DNA from: an uncultured Lachnospiraceae bacterium
Lineage (GTDB): Bacteria; Bacillota; Clostridia; Lachnospirales; Lachnospiraceae
Reading direction: 5' to 3'
DNA length: 44,197 nt
NCBI GenBank assembly: GCA_910588955.1
Contig: CAJURQ010000002.1
Span: 31,461 to 75,657 of the forward strand
Made by a program: the position numbers and the translations under genes. Shown piece after piece: positions 41,721-44,197 of the stretch (its first letter is position 1; the number at the start of each line of letters is the position of its first letter). The notes below the pieces were generated by a model that worked only from the letters and a program-made list of their open reading frames with translations, made no database searches and was not told the DNA's origin.

Positions 41721-44197
41721 TTAGTAGCTTAAATAACTGATGTTCATATCCACGCTGGTGCTGATGCCGCTGACCTTTCCCTTGGAGGAATACTGCCACA
41801 GGTCATAGCGGGTCGCCGTGTAGGTCGGTGCGCTGGCGTACTGCGCAAGCCACAGCTTGTAGCTTGTCAGGCTTCCCGTACTGATCTTCTCGGTAAACCA
41901 GTTCTTGTTGGCATAGATACCCGCCGTGATGCCGGAGTTCTGCACGGTCTGGCAGAAAGTCTTGCAGACTGCGGTTCTGGTCTCGCGGCTGATGCCGTCC
42001 GCCCTGCCGCCGCTCGCCTCCACATCGAGAAAAAGCGGGTAGTTCAGACCGTATCCCTTCACCAGATCAATTGCCATGGAAGCCTCCTCCACAGCCTCCA
42101 CCTCGTTGACAGCCTGACTGTAGAAGTATGCGCCCACCTTAAGCCCTGCCGCCTTCGCGCCCTTGATATTGCTCCTGAACTTGGGATCTTCCACCAGCAC
42201 GCCCGTGGAGTAGCCCCGGTAGCCACAGCGGATAATCACGTAGGAGACGCCGGAATTCTTCACCGCGTTCCAGTCGATATTGCCGTTGTGCTTGGACACG
42301 TCGATTCCCATGGCGCCCGAGCTCTTCGCCAGTTTTCCGTCGCTGCCGAAGCTGTATTTCGCGCCCTGGATGACCTGTTCGCCCGTCACATAGTTTCCGT
42401 TCTTATCATAAAAATAAACATGCCCGTCAATCGTCTGCCAGCCCGTATACTTGTAAGCCGATGCCGCTTTCACCTTCTTATAAAAGGCGTCCCGCTTGCC
42501 GTATTCCTTGTAGGTCGCTTCCTCGTAATCCCCGTCCGCGTTTTTAAAGTAAAGCTGGTTGCCGTCTTTGTCCTTCAGCTTCGTGTTCTCGTCGATAGCG
42601 GCGTCCGCTTTCAGCACCTTTATCTTGAAAGATTCCTTGATATCATCCGTGCCTTCGGGGTTTTTACAGACGGCTCGTATCTTTACCTCGCCCTCGGCAA
42701 CGCCTGTGACCTCGCCCTTCTCATTTACTTTCGCGATCTTCTCATCGTCGCTGCTCCATGTAACTTTGCCCCCCTTGGGGTCCGTCTCCGCGGTCAGGGT
42801 CACCTGCTTGCCCACCTTGACTTCACTTTCACCCTTTATGGACACCTTGGTGTAGATATCTTTTTCTTCCTTGTCTTTATCTTTGTCCTTATCTTTGTCT
42901 TTATCTTTGTCTTTATCCTCGTCCTTATCTTTGTCTTTATCCGTATCTTTATCCGTATCGTCGTCCTCTTTGTCCTGATTGTCCGAATCCCCGCTTCCCG
43001 ACTCGTTCACCGTAACGGAACAGTTGAATTCCTGAATCATACTGCCCACAACAACCCGCGCCGTAACCGTGGTGCTGCCTGCCGCAACTGCGGTGACCTT
43101 GCCGCCGTCCACCGTTGCAACCGCAGAATCCGCAACGCTCCACTCCACCGAATATTCCACCTCGCTGCTGCTGACAGATATCGAAAGAGAATCGCTCTTT
43201 CCTTTTTCAAGGGTTAAGCTGTCCTTATTGATGGATACCTTCACATTATCATAGGGATCTTCCTCCCCTTCCTCTGCCATCCTCCGAAACGCACCGGCGC
43301 TCTTCCACGGATCTGCAATTTTATCCATGGGCACTTTCTCGTACTCCGACGTCTCCTCCCCGATCGGGGTCTTCGTGGATTCCACCCACTCCACCGTGTC
43401 CTGCAGCGCGGATTCTACCACGGTATTCTGCTGGGTAGCTTCCTCCTTCGCCACATTGATCTCCGCCTCGGTCTTCACCTCGTCCGCCACATCCACCTTC
43501 TGATAGGCGATTTTATCCGTCACCTTGACGCTGCTGCTCTTTGCAGGCAGCTTGTATTTTTCTGCTGCCGCACCGGATAACGGCAGTATCTTAACATCAT
43601 AGGATCCTGCCGCAAGATCCTTCTGGTAGATCACGCCGTCCTTATCGTCATCCTTCCACTGAAAACTCTTCGGTCCGGAAACCTCCACTTCAAAAGGAAC
43701 GCCGCCGATCAGCTTGCCTGTCTCCTTATTGACAAACTTCACCTTCATATCGGAGAGAATCGAGGTCAGCCGGAGTTCTACCGCTACCTCTCCCTTTGCA
43801 TCCTCCTGTACTTCCTCTTCCTGCTCCTCGGGCTCTTCCTCCTCCACGTCAATCATGCCGCCCAGCTTCACGGACTCGGACACCGCCAACAAACCGCTTT
43901 CTCCGATCACGGAAACGCCCTCTATCTCCTCACCCATATCGGCAAACGCCGCCACCTGTTTCTCCACCGATTTCGCATGGACATAGATGCCACCCGTAAC
44001 AATCGCACCCACAAGCACCAGAATCCCCAGAATTGCCACAGCAATATCCAGAGCGCCCATCTCGCCGATAAAATACATCAGGCGTGCCGCGAAGCCGTCG
44101 TCATCGTCATACTCATAGTCGTCGTCCTCGTAATCTTCATCCTCGTAGTCGTCGTCCTCGTAATCTTCATCCTCGTAGTCGTCGTCCTCGTAGTCCT
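41721..44197 (-). CDS. Membrane-anchored GH25 lysozyme with Big_2 domains, 5' end outside window
   Basis: At least 824 residues are visible and the frame is open past the right edge, so the start is unknown. In order it has an acidic Tyr/Asp/Glu repeat tail (cytoplasmic), a membrane helix near ALDIAVAILGILVLVGAIVTG (interrupted), an acidic spacer, a transthyretin-like domain with DDDKDGVIYQ and two Big_2 Ig domains. These two are separated by a Lys-Asp repeat linker. A short choline-binding-like repeat (GWQTIDGHVYFYDKNG) and a C-terminal GH25 domain with GIDVSKHN, FLDVEASGG (catalytic D-x-E) and DLWQYSSKG complete it. It should cut peptidoglycan at the cell surface. An internal ATG at 44078 is not the true start because coding continues upstream. 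Confidence 0.93.
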   Translation of the reverse strand, partial: DYEDDDYEDEDYEDDDYEDEDYEDDDYEYDDDDGFAARLMYFIGEMGALDIAVAILGILVLVGAIVTGGIYVHAKSVEKQVAAFADMGEEIEGVSVIGESGLLAVSESVKLGGMIDVEEEEPEEQEEEVQEDAKGEVAVELRLTSILSDMKVKFVNKETGKLIGGVPFEVEVSGPKSFQWKDDDKDGVIYQKDLAAGSYDVKILPLSGAAAEKYKLPAKSSSVKVTDKIAYQKVDVADEVKTEAEINVAKEEATQQNTVVESALQDTVEWVESTKTPIGEETSEYEKVPMDKIADPWKSAGAFRRMAEEGEEDPYDNVKVSINKDSLTLEKGKSDSLSISVSSSEVEYSVEWSVADSAVATVDGGKVTAVAAGSTTVTARVVVGSMIQEFNCSVTVNESGSGDSDNQDKEDDDTDKDTDKDKDKDEDKDKDKDKDKDKDKDKEEKDIYTKVSIKGESEVKVGKQVTLTAETDPKGGKVTWSSDDEKIAKVNEKGEVTGVAEGEVKIRAVCKNPEGTDDIKESFKIKVLKADAAIDENTKLKDKDGNQLYFKNADGDYEEATYKEYGKRDAFYKKVKAASAYKYTGWQTIDGHVYFYDKNGNYVTGEQVIQGAKYSFGSDGKLAKSSGAMGIDVSKHNGNIDWNAVKNSGVSYVIIRCGYRGYSTGVLVEDPKFRSNIKGAKAAGLKVGAYFYSQAVNEVEAVEEASMAIDLVKGYGLNYPLFLDVEASGGRADGISRETRTAVCKTFCQTVQNSGITAGIYANKNWFTEKISTGSLTSYKLWLAQYASAPTYTATRYDLWQYSSKGKVSGISTSVDMNISYLSY
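42870..42960 (-). repeat. Lys-Asp (GATAAAGACAAA-type) repeat tract in the GH25 gene
   Basis: A run of near-perfect 6- and 12-bp units encodes alternating Lys and Asp for about 30 residues between the two Ig-like domains. It should form an extended charged linker spanning the wall. Slippage would change linker length in steps of two residues. Confidence 0.85.
44118..44197 (-). repeat. 30-bp tandem repeat encoding an acidic Tyr-rich tail
   Basis: Units of 30 bp encode ten-residue Asp/Glu/Tyr repeats (D-Y-E-D-D-D-Y-E-D-E) in the cytoplasmic N-terminus of the GH25 protein. At least two and a half copies are visible and the array continues past the window edge. Confidence 0.85.

Overview
The window looks like a stretch of a Gram-positive Clostridia chromosome, most likely Lachnospiraceae. 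This rests on moderately high GC, AGGAGG-type ribosome binding sites, bacterial Ig-like (Big_2) repeats in secreted proteins, RCC1 and NYTGT-type surface modules, GH25 lysozymes with acidic cytoplasmic tails, and an LCP/polyprenyl-phosphotransferase envelope gene set. Every gene I can support lies on the minus strand, so transcription runs right to left. I see no rRNA, tRNA or CRISPR array.

Right part (44197 to about 28550): a long, tightly packed polysaccharide operon. In transcription order it holds a GH25 lysozyme with Big_2 domains (5' end outside the window), rfbB, rfbA, a second GH25 membrane protein, rfbC, an ABC polysaccharide exporter (permease, then an ATPase with a C-terminal cargo-binding-like domain), a methyltransferase/kinase-like fusion protein, and two large multidomain family 2 glycosyltransferases. 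The logic resembles ABC-dependent O-antigen systems, where a methyltransferase-kinase caps the chain and the ATPase tail reads the cap, but here in a Gram-positive rhamnose-type wall polysaccharide locus. rfbD is not present.

Middle part (28550 to about 13600): a small unknown protein and phosphoglucomutase behind a strong promoter, two more family 2 glycosyltransferases, a MoxR ATPase translationally coupled to an unusual DUF58-transglutaminase fusion, a polyprenyl-phosphate sugar phosphotransferase that starts lipid-linked glycan synthesis, an LCP ligase-type protein that would attach glycan to the wall, another glycosyltransferase, and glmS, which supplies amino sugar. One glycosyltransferase gene is bracketed by two inverted copies of an elaborate 150-nt palindromic element whose stems vary but stay paired.

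Left part (13600 to 1): HtrA protease, a RelE-type toxin with its antitoxin, an RCC1 protein with a detached C-terminal remnant, ClpX, a subtilisin-like protease whose catalytic serine position is cysteine, a truncated IS1182-type transposase, and a giant secreted GH16 beta-glucanase with seven Ig-like and five carbohydrate-binding modules (3' end outside the window). Two copies of one 42-nt hairpin bracket the RCC1/toxin segment, which suggests that it was inserted or rearranged.
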